From Tetradesmus obliquus (taxonomy: Eukaryota > Chlorophyta > Chlorophyceae > Sphaeropleales > Scenedesmaceae), in the NCBI GenBank assembly GCA_030272155.1, contig CP126194.1:2657501-2721500 (forward strand): 64,000 nucleotides of DNA. Direction: 5' to 3'. Below, piece after piece: positions 30,501 through 43,797 of the stretch. Each line of letters starts with the position of its first letter. Positions within the stretch are counted from its first letter, which is position 1. The translations under genes were made by a program, and so were the position numbers. Under the pieces are notes generated by a model that made no database searches, was not told the origin of the DNA, and saw nothing but the letters and a program-made list of their open reading frames with translations.

Positions 30501-33500
30501 CATTGTCTTTGAGCTGCTGCTGCTGCTGCTGCTATTGCAGGCCAGACTGGCGTGGTGCGTGTGGGCCCTGAGCGGCGGCAGGTCACCGTGTCCATTGCAC
30601 CCAACCCATCACACCTGGAGGTGAGCCAGCGCCAGCAGTAGCACACGCACATGCGCTGGCACATGCGCATGCACAGCATGCGGTTGATGAAACGCCTGTT
30701 CTGTCGTTGCAGCCTACTTTGGCGCGGGCACTGGGCACTGTGTTTATGACATGGCGTATGTTCCTGGTTGCACCATGTCCGCCCTGTCCCTGCCCCTGCA
30801 GTTGATGAGCCCACTGGTGCTCTGTGTTGATCAACCGCCGGTCAAACCGCGGTCAAACTTGGGTCAAACCCTGGTCTTATCCTGGTCAAACCCTGTGTGC
30901 CTTGCCCTGCCCTGCCCCTGCAGTTTGTGAGCCCAGTGGTGCTGGGCATGGTGCGAGCGGAGCAGACCTCGCTGCTGCGGCGCGGCGCAGTCGACAGCCG
31001 CGAGGCCGCATGGGCGCGCGTGCTGCCGCTGCACATCCATGGTGACGCTGCCTTTGCTGGGCTAGGCGTTGTCATGGAGAGCCTGCAGCTGGCTGACCTG
31101 CCAGGGTTTACTGTGGGCGGCAGCGTGCATGTGATCATCAACAACCAGGTGGGTGGAGGGTGCTCACTGCAGCTGTTCAGTGAGTGCTAGGGAGTGTGGT
31201 GCGGCGGCAGCATGTGGGGCGCGGTGACAGCATGTTGAGCATGCATGGATGTGGACATGCGTCCACAGGTGCAGCACAGCTGTGCCCTCAGCCAGCTGCT
31301 GGCAACTAACGCCCGGTAGGCTTCCTGCAACTCCTGGTGCAATACCACTGGCATCAGAGAACAACTACAAAGTTTGCATGTGCATGTGTGTGTTTTACGT
31401 TTACTGTCCGCAGGTCGGCTTCACCACCATGCCCCGCCACGGGCGCAGCAGCCCGCACCCCAGCGACCCCCTCAAGGTCATCGGGGCGCCCATCCTGCAC
31501 GCCAACGCAGACGACCCTGAGGCAGTGGTGGCTGCCATGCAGCTGGCGGCTGACTGGCGCGCACGGTGCGGCGAGCATGAGTGCATGCGGCTGTGTGCTT
31601 TGCTGGCGTTTCATTGCGCTGCTGGCATGTGTCTGACCTGCTCGCTGCGCAGCGCACACACACTTCATCCACCAATTTGGTGCATGACTTGACAGCACTG
31701 CTTCCAAGCCTTGTGAGCTGTATCCTGGTGAGACGCCACCTCCTACTTGCTGTACCTTTCGTGATTGCCGCATCACTCATCACCAAACAACCACCTCGCC
31801 ACACCACCTCCAGCTGGCACAAGGACATCGTGGTGGACATTGTGGGCTACCGCCGCAACGGGCACAACGAGCTGGACGACCCGCGCGTGACGCTGCCGCT
31901 GAGCTACGCCATCATCGCGCAGCACCCCACGGTGCTGGAGACCTACTCCGCCAAGCTCATGGTGAGGGGGGGGGGAGCGTTTGGTGGCAGCAGCAGCGGC
32001 AGCAGCAGCAGCAGCCGCCGTTTGCAATGGTGTAAGCACACGCCGACAGTGTAACGCAATACATGTGCTGAGCACGCTCCTGCCTGTCGCACGATTGCAC
32101 GTTGACCTGCACCACTGCCAACACTTGTGCGTGCACTTGTCACCTAACCCCCGTGCCGTCCTGTGTCTTGACCCTGCTTGCCTCACTTTTTTTTCCGCCA
32201 CATGTGTGCCGCATTGCACCAGGCTGAGGGTGTGGTGACTGGGGCCGAGCTGGGCCGCTGGCGAGCCAGCTGGGGCGAGGCTGCTGAGGCGCAGTGGGCT
32301 GCCGCGCTGCAGGGCAAGTACAAGGAGAGCGCGGCCGCCTTCCTGGTGTCAACCTGGCAGGGCGATGCACTCATGGTGAGTTGATGGTGGGGCAGGGGTA
32401 CAGTGCACAAAGACGAGTTTGGGGTTGCTGGTGTGCGCAGCCACTTGGCAAGCAGGCAGAGACAGCAGTAGTGGGGTTGTTTGTCCGAGGTGTGTGGCAG
32501 CCGGCACGTGGCTGGCAGTGCTCGCTCGTGCTGGCCAGGCGGCGCGCTCATGTCGTGAAACAGCTGCAGATTTGGATGGCAGGGCTGGGCGAGTGCTGCT
32601 GCTGCTGCTGCTGCTGCTGCAGTCTGCGCCTGGTGCTGCTGAGGGCGACCCCACGCAGGAGCCCACGGGCCTGCCGCTGACCACGCTGCAGCGCGTGGGC
32701 AACGCCATCTGCGAGGTGCCCCAGGGCTTCAACTGCCACCCCGACGTGAGTGATGGTGATGGTTCGGAGAGATTGTTCTCAACCACACATCTTCGGCATG
32801 TGTGGCACGGCACATGCCGGCAGTGTTAGGCAGCAAGTAGGCGCAACAAGGCGCAGTTGCAGCTGGCAAGCACTAATGATTCACAGTGTAGGACAGCACA
32901 GCAACCAGGAGTGGTCCCGTTCAGCTGCCGCAGCTGCATCACCTCGTGCTGTGTGATGGCTGCTGCCACGGCTGCAGGTGGTGGAGCTGCTGGCGGCGCG
33001 GCGCGAGATGGTGTCTGGCGCGGACAGCAGGGTGGACTGGGCCATGGCTGAGGCGCTGGCTGTGGGCACGCTGCTGCTGCACAGGTGGGGTTTTGCCTCG
33101 CTAGTTTTGCAAAAGTCAGCTGCTGGTGGCAGCACTCTGCGCTTCATCAACGCAGACAGCACAGCCGGTTTCTAGCATGGTGCGTTGGGCCGGCGCAGCT
33201 TGCTATACATGAGCATCTCACGATGTGGCAGCACGCTGCATGTCAACATGTGCAGCACCTCAATACTCTAACTGACCTTGGTGCTGTCTTTTTTGGGCCT
33301 TGTTGCTGGTGCATGCCGCCTGCAGGGACCGCACCCCCGACACGCCGCACCCCTTCCTGGACGACCCTGCCTCCGCGCCGCTGGGCTGGGGGCTCAACAC
33401 CGGCCACTACGACGTGCGGCTCACGGGGCAGGACTGCGAGCGCGGCACCTTTGGGCAGCGCCACGCGGTGCTGTGGGACCAGCAGACAGGTGGGAGCATG

Positions 33501-36500
33501 AGGATGAATTGTCGTGCTGTCGCTTGCAGGGGCTTCTGTGACTGCTCGGATGCTGCAGCAATGCTTTAGCACGGATGAAGAGCAGCAGGAAGCTTTGCTG
33601 GCAGAGCCACACACAAGCGTGCTGGTGTACATGTACAGGGGCTTACGTTGAGTGCAATGCTTACACACTTGGCTGCAACCTGAGCTGGCGAACATCATCA
33701 ACATGTCTTCACACTTGCCATCTCTGGAAACACTGTTTCATTTTGTAACTGCAGCACAGCGCCTGGTGCTGCTGAACAGCATCAAGCCGGGCCGCCAGGA
33801 TGTGGCCGAGGTGTGGAACAGCCCACTCAACGAGGCAGGCGTGCTGGGCTTTGAGTACGGCTACAGCCTGGGGGCGCGAGACAGGGCGCTGGTGGTGTGG
33901 GAGGCGCAGTTTGGCGACTTCTCCAACAACGCACAGGTGAGGGGTGGCAGGCGCTGTTGTTTCTTTTGCTAGACAGCTGCTAAGCGTACAGATTGCTTGC
34001 TTGCCTGCGTGCACATGCACATGAAACTGTGTTTGGCGACTTCTCCAACAATGCGCAGATGAGGGATGGCAGGCGAGAGTGCTGCCGCTGCTGCTGTTGG
34101 GATGCCGGCAAGCGTGCAAGATGCATGCCCACCTGCAGATGCTCTGCATAAGACATGCATATAATGCAGTGTTTGGTTGCTTTGGTGGGTAGAGTGGCAG
34201 CATTGTCGCTGACACAAGTGCCTTGCCAGCAGCCCATGGTAGGAAGTAAGCTTTACTCTAGACATGTGTGTGCTTGGTTGCAGGTGATCATCGACCAGTT
34301 CATCGCGTCAGGCGAGGAGAAGTGGGGCCAGACCAGCGGCCTGGTGCTGCTGCTGCCGCACGGCTACGATGGCCAGGGGCCCGACCACAGCAGCGCACGC
34401 ATCGAGCGGTGAGCAGGCTTCAGCCTGCTGTGCCTCTACCCGGCTTGGTGCTTGAACTGCACTCATGAGCTGTGCGATGTCACTCAGCAGCTGAACAGTG
34501 CTTCGCAACGATGCGTTGCACCATAGATGCTTTTCTCCTTCGCTGCTGCCCGTCGTGCACCCCAACTAGCCAGGTAACTGATCATTGCAAATCTCCTTCT
34601 GCCGGCCTTTCGCTTGTGTGTGCCACCGCACCAGCTGGCTGCAGCTGGCCAAGGACGACCCCGACACAACGCAGTTACTGACCGCTCTAACCACTACTTC
34701 TTCTGCCTGTGTCTGTTGCCCGTGATCACGCCACCAGCTGGCTGCAGCTGGCCAAGGACGACCCTGACACGCTGCCCGGGCACAGCCCCGCGCACCGCAA
34801 GCTGATGAGCGCCACCTTTGAGGCGCTCAGCAAGGAGGCCGGAGGCAAGATGTACAAGTGAGGGGGGGCGGGAGGAGGGGAGGCCAAGAGCTGTGCTGGC
34901 AGTCATGCATTGCTGTGGTGTTGTACATGTACTTCACATTGCTGCTGTCCTGTCGCGGTTGGCATGAGTTGCTGTGTGGAGTTGGCAACTGTTCCGGCCG
35001 ATGGCCAGTGTGCGTAGCATAGCAGCCCTCAGCAGCAGTGGCAGGCTCTGCATCAAGCTGTGCCAGCGGACAGCTCCTGCGCATTTGCGTGCACACATAC
35101 ACAGTCCCATGCATTGCCTGACCAAATCTCTTATCCAGCACTTGATCGCAAGCCTCCCACAGCATGCACAATCGTGCATCCACCTGCAAACCACGCCTTT
35201 GTTTCCTCATCTCTCCCCGCAGGAGCCAGGTGCTCAACATGCTCACCTCCCTGGGCCTCGGCAAGCGCCAGCACAAGGCCAACGGCAACGGCAGCAGCAG
35301 CAGCACCGCCGCCGCCACGCCAGCATCCCTCTACGCAGAAGCTGAAGCAGCAGCAGATGACGCGGAGCTGGCTGAACTGCTGTGGGAGGAAATGGGTGTG
35401 CCCGAAGGCCAGGCATTAACACGGCCAGTTTGGGAGCGCTTCATGCTGCAGTATGTGCGGCGGCATGCGGAGCGGGATGCCAGCGTGTGCATTGTGAACG
35501 CGACAACGCCCGCGCAGTACTTCCACCTGCTGAGGCGGCAGGTCAACCTGCCACACAAGAAGCCGCTGGTGCTGTTCACGCCAAAGTAAGGGGATTGGAG
35601 AGCTGGGTGCTGCTGCAGGAGCGCACTGTGGTGCTGTAGGGCGGCTGCATGCAGTTGTTTGGTAGAGGTAGTGACGCAGCTGGCCTGTGCGGCAACACCT
35701 ACAGTAGTATGCTTGAATTCCGGTGTCGCCTACGAATGTGTGCAGTTGCAGCTAACATGTGCATTGTAGTCCAATGCATTGTCTGCATCATTGCAAAACT
35801 TGCAGCACTCTCACCAGCGCTCCTGCTGTTCTGAATTCGCAGGTACCTGCTGCACCATCGGCCCTGCAGCAGCGCGCTGCGCGACTTCACCATCGGCACC
35901 TTCTTCAACCGCGTGATTGATGACGGCAAGGCCTCCGACAACACGCGGCACCTGGCGGTCAACCCCGCCACAGGGCAGCCCTACCTGCGGCCTGCGGAGG
36001 CCATCCGGCGCGTGGTGCTGTGCACAGGGCAGATCTACTACCAGCTATCGCGGTGAGCGCCTGGCCTGCTGCTGCTGCTGCTGCTCGTGCTGCTACCACA
36101 TGCAGAGCATGAATAGCAAACTAAAAATAACCAATTACATGCAGAGCATGGCAGGCTTGTTGCATAGTCGGGCATGCCGTCTCCCAGGTCAATGCGTCGG
36201 ACTCTTTTGCTGCGTGACCGCCACTGTTCATTTCGTTGTCGCTGCTGCTGCGCAGGGCGCGGCGCTCGCGTCGTCTGCGTGACGTGGTGCTGGTGCGGCT
36301 GGAGCAGATCAGCCCCTTCCCGCACGACCTGCTCATGAACGTGGTGAGGCAGTACAGCCACGCGCAGCTGGTGTGGGTGCAGGAGGAGCCAAAAAACATG
36401 GGGGCATGGAGCTACGTACAGCCGCGGCTGCTGACGGCGCTGCGGCACTGCAGCCAGGACGGCAGCAGCAGCGGCAACAGCAGCGGGGAAGATGACAGCA

Positions 36501-36676
36501 CTGGCAGGGGTGTGGTGACTGGTGGGGGTGAGGTGGACTGGGCGAGCAAGCGCGTCCATTACGTGGGGCGTGCGGCTGCGGCGTCGCCGGCGACTGCGTC
36601 GTTTTCAATTCACTTGAAGGAGACGCAGGACATCATCAATGCAGCGCTGGCCTCGGATGCTGAGCTGGAAGGGTGA
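27600..36676 (+). CDS. 2-oxoglutarate/2-oxoadipate dehydrogenase E1 component (OGDH or DHTKD1 type), 5' end unresolved
   Basis: This thiamine-diphosphate enzyme decarboxylates 2-oxoglutarate (or 2-oxoadipate) and passes the acyl group to the E2 lipoyl arm in mitochondria. Exons: 27600(?)–27687, 27943–28038, 28564–28709, 29020–29204, 29529–29599, 29841–29922, 30144–30279, 30541–30620, 30924–31148, 31414–31565, 31814–31961, 32223–32375, 32623–32745, 32978–33084, 33326–33489, 33755–33936, 34284–34408, 34738–34857, 35223–35585, 35843–36052, 36256–36676. From the second exon on the frame is open for about 1,096 codons. Key blocks: [36 protein letters not shown] followed by IINNQ (ThDP site), [78 protein letters not shown] did not find the N-terminal E2-contact segment seen in most OGDHs. 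An insertion of about 100 residues lies in the exon at 35223, and a Gly/Ser-rich insertion near the C-terminus. Confidence 0.88.
28056..28260. repeat. CAG-based minisatellite in a dehydrogenase intron
   Basis: Repeats of GCAGGCAGCAGCA-like units about 13–15 bp long fill the start of the intron after the exon 27943–28038. A 21–23-bp tandem duplication containing CAGCTTGCCTGGCGCAG follows at about 28380–28425. Confidence 0.85.
30793..30945 (+). repeat. Duplicated exon start in the dehydrogenase gene, with a GGTCAAAC array between copies
   Basis: The acceptor and first bases of the exon at 30924 (CCTGCCCCTGCAG|TTTGTGAGCCC, then GTGGTGCTG) are present 122 bp upstream at about 30790–30825 as CCTGCCCCTGCAGTTGATGAGCCC. 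Between them, at 30838–30895, GGTCAAAC occurs four times with spacing of 12–20 bp, plus a degenerate unit. Confidence 0.8.
33905..34080 (+). repeat. Duplicated exon end in the dehydrogenase gene
   Basis: The end of the exon 33755–33936 with its donor (GTTTGGCGACTTCTCCAACA at 33909, donor then GGTGGCAGGCG) recurs at 34031 in the intron, 122 bp downstream. The copied donor has changed from CAG|GTGAGG to CAGATGAGG and so is dead. Confidence 0.85.
34628..34790 (+). repeat. Duplicated exon start in the dehydrogenase gene
   Basis: The acceptor and first about 35 bp of the exon at 34738 (CACCAG|CTGGCTGCAGCTGGCC) also occur at 34635, 103 bp upstream. Both copies have an intact AG acceptor. The upstream copy diverges after GACCCCGACAC and lacks a matching donor. 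Confidence 0.85.
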
Positions 36677-37965
36677 GGGGTTGCAGGATGACGGCGTGTG
36701 TGGGAGAGCGACATGGCAGGGATATCAAGCGAGCACAGGGCGTGGAGACAGGAGCGAAGGTGATTATTTTGAAGTTAGATACGGCAAGGTGGCCCGGCAC
36801 GTGTGGAGTGCTGCGGCTGTCTGCTGATGTAGCTAGGGGCCTGGCTGGTGCGACAGGCGGACGCGGGTGTCAGTCAACAGCGCAAGGCATTACTTTTGCG
36901 CACATGCGTCACAATCCGCCAATTTTGTGCTATTGAAGTAGGGCAGATATCAGCAGCGGATATCTGTGAAAAATAAGGTGGTGTCAGTGCCTGATCCATC
37001 GCGCATGCGCTGCTTGCGTGCGCATTGCATGCGTGCAGTACAGCCCGAGGTTCATCAAGCAGGGGCACTGCGGTTGTGTGCAGCTTGCCTGCAGTCATGT
37101 GTGAGTGCATTTTATGGAGTCATCATGCACACGCAAATGCTTAAAGCAGTCGCTCTGGGGCCCTGTGCATAATGCTGAGTTTCCATGCCCTCACATGCCT
37201 GTCAACGGTGAGCTTGCAGGCTGTTGTGCATGCTCTGCCTGTAACAGGGCCTTCACGACGTACATTCAGCGTTGCTTTGTTTAGATCGTCCATTCCCACG
37301 ATGCGTTGCTGCTGCGTGAGTGTGAGAATGTTCGGACAGGCAGCCGTGACCTCACCTATCATGTTAAACTCAGTTGCATTCCCGCTTGTTTACGTCCCAT
37401 GCTCCAATCAACAAAGAGCAGTTTGTTCAAGCACGCGATCAACCCAAACACGAGTGACTCACGTTCGCACCCTTCGTTGCAAGCACATACTCCGCTGCAG
37501 CTGCAGCATCCTTCAACAACAGCACGCCGCTGACCTATTTGTAGCTCCTGCGCTTGGTATTACCGGCAGTGTGCTAAACAAAGGACACTTGGCAGCACTA
37601 GCGAAGTCGGGTGAGCTGGCCGAACTGTCCGCGCTGCAACCAGCTGTTTCAATTGCTTTGCGAGCTACTGATCAACACCTCAGCCATGGACTGCAGTGGC
37701 TGGGCATGCTGGGGCTGCTATGCCCGACACTGCCGCCCAGGCCCTGGACCGGCCTGAGGTCTCCGAGACACAGTGTCAGCAGCTGCACGCACCCCCAGCC
37801 CTCGCAAAAGCCATAAATATCTAGATCACCTTATGCCATCCCCGGATACCGCGTCTGAGCGCGATCTATAGGGTTCCTAGGGAGAGTTCCTCAGTTCTGC
37901 TGTCTCTTGCTGCTTGTACTGCTGATCCCGCTGCTGCTGCAGCCTGGTGATCTAGATCAGGCGCC
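36677..37965. other. Intergenic between dehydrogenase E1 and sucrose synthase
   Basis: This should contain the 3' UTR of the E1 gene and the promoter and 5' UTR of the sucrose synthase gene. TGTAA, the usual chlorophycean polyadenylation signal, occurs at about 37240, but an assignment is not secure. An open frame of about 200 codons on the plus strand (37172–37816) has no family-like content. Confidence 0.45.
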
Positions 37966-40900
37966 ATGGCAGACACTGCCACCAAGAACACCACCGCAGA
38001 CAGCGGGGCAGCGCCCCTCAAAACCCTGGCATCGGCCATGGCTGGAGTAAACCTCAGCGGGGACAGTGCGGCGCCAGCATCAGATCGGCCCATGCCCAGC
38101 CGCAAGGTCATTGGGCTCACCCGCCGCATGTCTTTCACTGGCCGGCCAATTGACATCGTGAGGGATGCCTGCTCCACGCAGCGCAACGAGTTGGTGTCGC
38201 TGTTTGGCAGGTGGGTGTGCAGGGTCAGGCGCATCATGCTTTGGGATGGCAGTGGCTGCTGTTGGCGGTTGAGCAGTAGCATGTCTGCCACCTGCAGGCT
38301 GCTTTGCAGTAGCTGCTGTCGCAGGTTGAGCGTAGATGCATGCTCATCCTCCAGCAGCAGCAGCTGCTGCAACAACAGCCTGTATGCTGTGTAGCTACCC
38401 AATGCTACGTTGCAGCATCTGGCCAGCCCCTTCAACATGCTGATGCAAGTGGTTGAGGGAGTGCCAGCAGCAGCCGATAAGCCGCCCTGCTTCCTTGTTT
38501 CCTGGATCCCCCCGGTTGCATGCTCTGACATAGAAAGTGTCCAACACCATCGTGCTCAAGTGCGACCCCTGTCACATCATGTTGCTTTCTCACTTGAGTT
38601 GTTATGTATGGATGATCTGGCAATCATTGGACTGGTGCGTGAGACAATTGATACTGTAGGCATGGCGCTGGCTCAGCTCAGCATGACAAATGGTATTACA
38701 CAGTGATGCATATGCATCATTGTATATTACCATTGCCATGCTGGCCTTAGCAGCACTGCTGTTCACACATGCTGGAATGTTGGCCGTGAAAATTGTTGCA
38801 ATCAAGTGTTGGCTTTAGCTGCATTCTGCTTGGTTTGTAAGGATCTGCATTGGCACTGCGTGCACTGCTACCATGGACTTCATTGGTAGACCAGATGTGT
38901 CGTCTGCGTCCCCCCTCCCCCCGAACCGCCAGGTGGCTGGAGCTGGGTGCCGCCTCGCCCCACCTGATGCCCCACCAGCTGATGGACGAGCTCGCTGCCA
39001 ACTGTTCTGCACACGCTTCAACCAATGTATGTTGTCTACTCAATGCGGCTGCGGTGCCTGCCCACCTTTTTGCTGAAAATGCCAATCCGCCAGGTGGCTG
39101 GAGCTGGGCGCTGCCTCACCCCACCCGTTGCCCCACCAGCTGATGGACGAGCTAGCGGCCATTGTGCCACACAAACAAATGTCAACAAAGTGACTGCCGC
39201 CTGCTCACCTTCCTGCTGAATGCCAATTTGCCAGGTGGCTGGAGCTGGGTGCCGCCTCACCTCACCTGATGCCCCACCAGCTGATGGACGAGCTGGCTGC
39301 CGTTGTGCCACACAAACACATGTCAACAACGTGATACTTTTTTACATACACGCTGCTATCTTGTCTGTGCACATGCTGGCAATCCTTCCAGGTGGCTGGA
39401 GCTGGGCGCTGCCTCGCCCCACCTGATGCCCCACCAGCTGATGGACGAGCTGGCTGCCATTGGCACCAAGACAGGCAACCCTGAACTGTGCTTCACACCC
39501 TTTGCCAACCTGCTGCGCACCGCAGTGGAGGCAGTGGTGCTGGCGCCGAGCATCTCCATGGTGAGTGACACAAGCATAGCTGCATTGGAGACAAACGTTG
39601 GGATGCATGTGTGGCGGCCATCCTGCCCTGCTGCAACGCTGCACTGCTGCACCGCTGCACGGCTGGTGTGTCAGCGCAGACAGCCTTTGGGGGCATTTGC
39701 TCATCTGTACTTGGCAGCAGCATGCTGTGAATCTGTGGTTATCAGTTATCTGCCTGAAGTGTAGGACAGTTAATGCAGGATGGTGGCTGTCTTGCACACA
39801 GATGTGAGTGCAATGCATGCTGCATTAAATGTACAGTTGGCATTCTCGCATGCATGCCGTGTCATTGCGATGCATTGGCGGCGCCTGCCATACTGTTGAC
39901 CTTTACAACACCCTTTGCTGCTGCTTGCGCCTGCTGCCCTGCTCCTACACCCACTGAACCCCCAGGCGCTGCGCCCGCGTGCGGGCAGCTGGATGTACCT
40001 GCGCTTCAACGTGGACGAGCTGAGCGCTGATGAGATCAGCGCGGGGCAGTACCTGGCCTTCAAGGAGCAGCTCGTGGAGGGTGAGTGCTTAGGGGGTTGT
40101 GGCAGCTGTGCTGCTGCACGATGGCCTCACACTCTCGCCTCACACAGCCTGCTTCTTGCAGGTGCATGCAATGTTTTTTCTCCTAGTGCATGCAATCGTT
40201 GTTTAGGGTGCATACCATAGTTGAAGTAGGATTGCAAGACACAGCACGCAGGACGCAGCACAACCGCCCTTGCCACGCCTGTTTTTTACATGGAAGGGGT
40301 GCCAGGAGCTGCCCATACTGCCGCATTCTGTGAGTTCTGCACTTCTCACAGCGGCTCAGCACAGCATTTGCATCACGCATCAGGCTGCTGGCCTGCACGC
40401 AGTTGAATTGCATGCATCCCTCATGCACTCTCAATTGACATCTCTTGAGGGCTCGACGCAAAAAATCAACTGCCGTGGCTGTGTGTTGTGCCGCCTTGTG
40501 TCATGCAGGCTACGCCGCCTCTGTGGAGCACAACCCCTACAAGGTGCTGGAGATCGACCTGGGGCCCTTCAACCGCAACTTCCCGCGCATGAACATGGCG
40601 CAGAGCATCGGGCAGGGCGTGACCTTCCTCAACAGGCACCTCTCCAGCTCCATGTTCCAGGTGGGGTGTGGTTGCATAACCGGTGATATAGCGGCTCAAA
40701 TGGCACAATGCATTGATTTATGTAACTGCTATTAGCAGCTCCATGTTTCAAGTGGGCTGCAGCGGCACTGTGTGGTAGGGGGGGGCACTTTTAAGCCATG
40801 TATTGCTTCGATTGGCGCCATGCATTGCTATCAGGTGTCAGCAGCTCCATGCTCCAGGTGCAATTGATCACCATGTGTTGGGTTGTCAGCTGTGGCGCAA

Positions 40901-43764
40901 GTGGTTCGCCGCGTGCATTGTTGCCTCATGCCTTGTCGGAATCGCACACGGAAGTGGCTATGGTGCACCATCAGCAGGCACCGCAGCAGCTATGTTTCCC
41001 ACCACAGTGCGCCGGTGTTGCTGCGTTGAGCTGTGGATGGTCTCATTTTATATGCTGTGAACAAAACCTTAGACAGTCGTGGTGGATTGCACTGCAACGT
41101 GGAAATGCCACAGCTCAGCTGTTACGCATCGATTCGTAGCTTACGCGGTGGAATCGTACCAGCTGAGCTGCGCCGAGTCCACTAAGCGGCAGGCACCAGG
41201 TTTGGCCAAACTGTGCTGCTGTCGCTGATCAACAGCTTCACGACTTGGCACGACTCAAATGGGACGCCGCAGATGTGGGCGTGTCTATTAAAGCTTGCGT
41301 GTAACCATGTGAACAAGCGGCCACCAGCTTTGAAATGTGCAGCTGCAACGCCGTCACAGATTTGTCAGGCGTGGCTGCCGCAGCACGTTTGCAACCTTTT
41401 GTTCTGCCATCGCCCCGCCCAGCATTTCACCAAAGGCTCCCACCAAACTGCTGCTGTGTGTTTGCTGCGTCTCTGCCACACACACCTGCACTTGCCCCCT
41501 TTTTCATACCCGCCGGGATGCATGCGGGTATCTATACGCGGCTTTCAGATATGTTGAGATGCACTGGAATGTGGAGGCGGCGCGGTTGAGCTGCTATGGC
41601 GCTGCGGGTCTCCCTTCAGTATGACATACCAGCTGAGCCGCGCTGCTTGCACTCAGCAGCAGCTCCTGGGCGTGGTTTAGGTTCTGACACAACTACGTGT
41701 ATGGCAGCTGTGCTGATGCGTGTGTGGAGTCATGCGGGGCGGGGAATGATTGCTGCCTCCGTGAAAGTTGTGGCTGGCAGCGCCGTCATGTCAGCAGCCG
41801 CCCCGCGGCAGTACATTATTTGCAGGTAATGTTTGATCTTCAGTGCTTTTGCACAGCAACCCACCCAGGGCTGCCTCAACCATGTGACGATGTCATATGC
41901 TGCTGCCATGCACCTGTACTTGTTCCCACCCCGCAGGGCGGCATGAATGGTGGCGTGAACGAGGGCAAGCTGCAGCTGTTTGAGTTCCTGCGGGACCTCA
42001 GCCACAAGGGGCAGCACCTGCTGGTCAACCCGCACAAGCTGCTCAGCCTGCAGCAGATGCAGCAGGCGTTGCTGAGGGGGGACAGGTACCTGGACGAGTT
42101 CGATGATGAGGTGAGGCCAGTGTGCTGTAAAAGGACGGTTTATACATGGTAAAGCATAACTGCGCACCTTCAAGCCATGCTGTGTATTGTAGAGCTGTTT
42201 CTGGGCTGATGTCAGGACTTTATGCATACTATTAGCTGCCTTTCATGCGCCACAATGCACCTCATGCTGCTGGATGTGCATTTCTGCAGCTCCAGCAAGC
42301 CAATTGCTCAGCACTGCATTGCTTGACGCTGTGCTGCTGCATTGTCACACGCATTGACATGTTGCTGCTGCTGCCGCCCTGCCAGGCTCCCTGGGAGGAC
42401 TTTGGCGGCCGGCTGAGTGAGCTGGGCTTTGAGAAGGGCTGGGGGCGTGACGTGGCGCTGGTGCGCGAGCAGTTCAGGCAGCTGCTGGACATCCTGCAGG
42501 TGGGTGGAGGGGCTACTGCGGCTGCGGCTGCTTGCTGCGTGGGCGGCTAGCTGGGTTGCTGGCTGCCTGGCACGCACGCGTTGCGGCTCGCTGTGCTTTT
42601 CAGGGTAATCTGCTGCTCAGGGTAATCTGCTGCTCTGACTCGCGAGGCGAGGACGCGGTGCTGGACATGTGTTGGTGTGATTCCAAGAGAGGGTTGAGAC
42701 ACCGCCCAGGACTCGCAGCAACAGATGTTCGGCACAGCTAGTGGTGGTGATTTTGGAAGCCGTTCTGCATCTTTTCACAACTTGCCGCAGCTGGTGTTAC
42801 TTGTGAGAACCTGGTAAAGGCCGTATGTCCAGGATTGGCCGGCGGTTATACGTTGTTGTACTCGGCATATGTTGCTCCATTTCCAGGTCTTCAATGCACA
42901 GTCATATGTTCGTGCTGCTGGACGCACTGCATGGCCAGGGCACTGCACGTCTCCTTTTAGGCTCTGCGGGTCGCTTTACACTTGCAGCAATTGACAAGGG
43001 GCATGTGGTGCCCTTGGTTTGCTGAGGCAGTGGTGTGCTTGCTGCTGACCGTGGTAGTCACTGCACCTACATCTGTTTCTTTTCGCTCAAGGACTTAATA
43101 GTTTTCTTGAAAGGGTGGACGGTGGGGGGTGTTCATTCGGCTCCCTTTCTTGCAACTTGTTGCTGACTTCTGTTGCTGCGGCTGCAGGAAATCTAGGCCT
43201 GGTGGGCCTTGAACGACCTAGCAGTCACAGCAACAGATGCTTGGCTCAGTTGATAGCGGACTTGTTTTTGCTGCTGCTGACCACACTGCGCTTTTGAGCA
43301 CTCTGCGCGTCCTTCAACTTGCTGCAACTGGTGTACTGTGTCAGATCTGCTCGGGGGTTGCTGCTGACGGAGACTGTGTTGGTTGCCGTGGAATCCCTGG
43401 TGGTCATGCATATACGTTGCTGTGTTGGCGTGGGTGCTGGTTGCATATAATCATGCGGTTTAGCACTATCATACCAGTAGATGGTGCCAGGACGCACATG
43501 TTATGACCCTCTCTTTCTCTTTCACGGGGACTGCTACCGGCTTTCTGGCATATCGTGTGCGCTGCCTGTCCATCTTCGTTTTGTCGCTTGCCACAGCATG
43601 GCTTGTGGCAAGCGAAGACGACATGCGGCACGCCCGGCCTTCAATACCTGCAGAAGGCGACGGTATGCTTGCTGCTGACTAGGATAGTCTGGGCACCAAC
43701 TTTTGCGTCTCCTGTTGAAGTTACATTCTCTGCAATGAATGATTGCACTAAAAATCATACCACC

Positions 43765-43797
<33 letters not shown>

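Noticed and set aside
37172..37816. Plus-strand open frame of 214 codons before sucrose synthase
   Set aside because: Cys/Ser-rich with no recognisable domain; most likely promoter or 5' UTR sequence.
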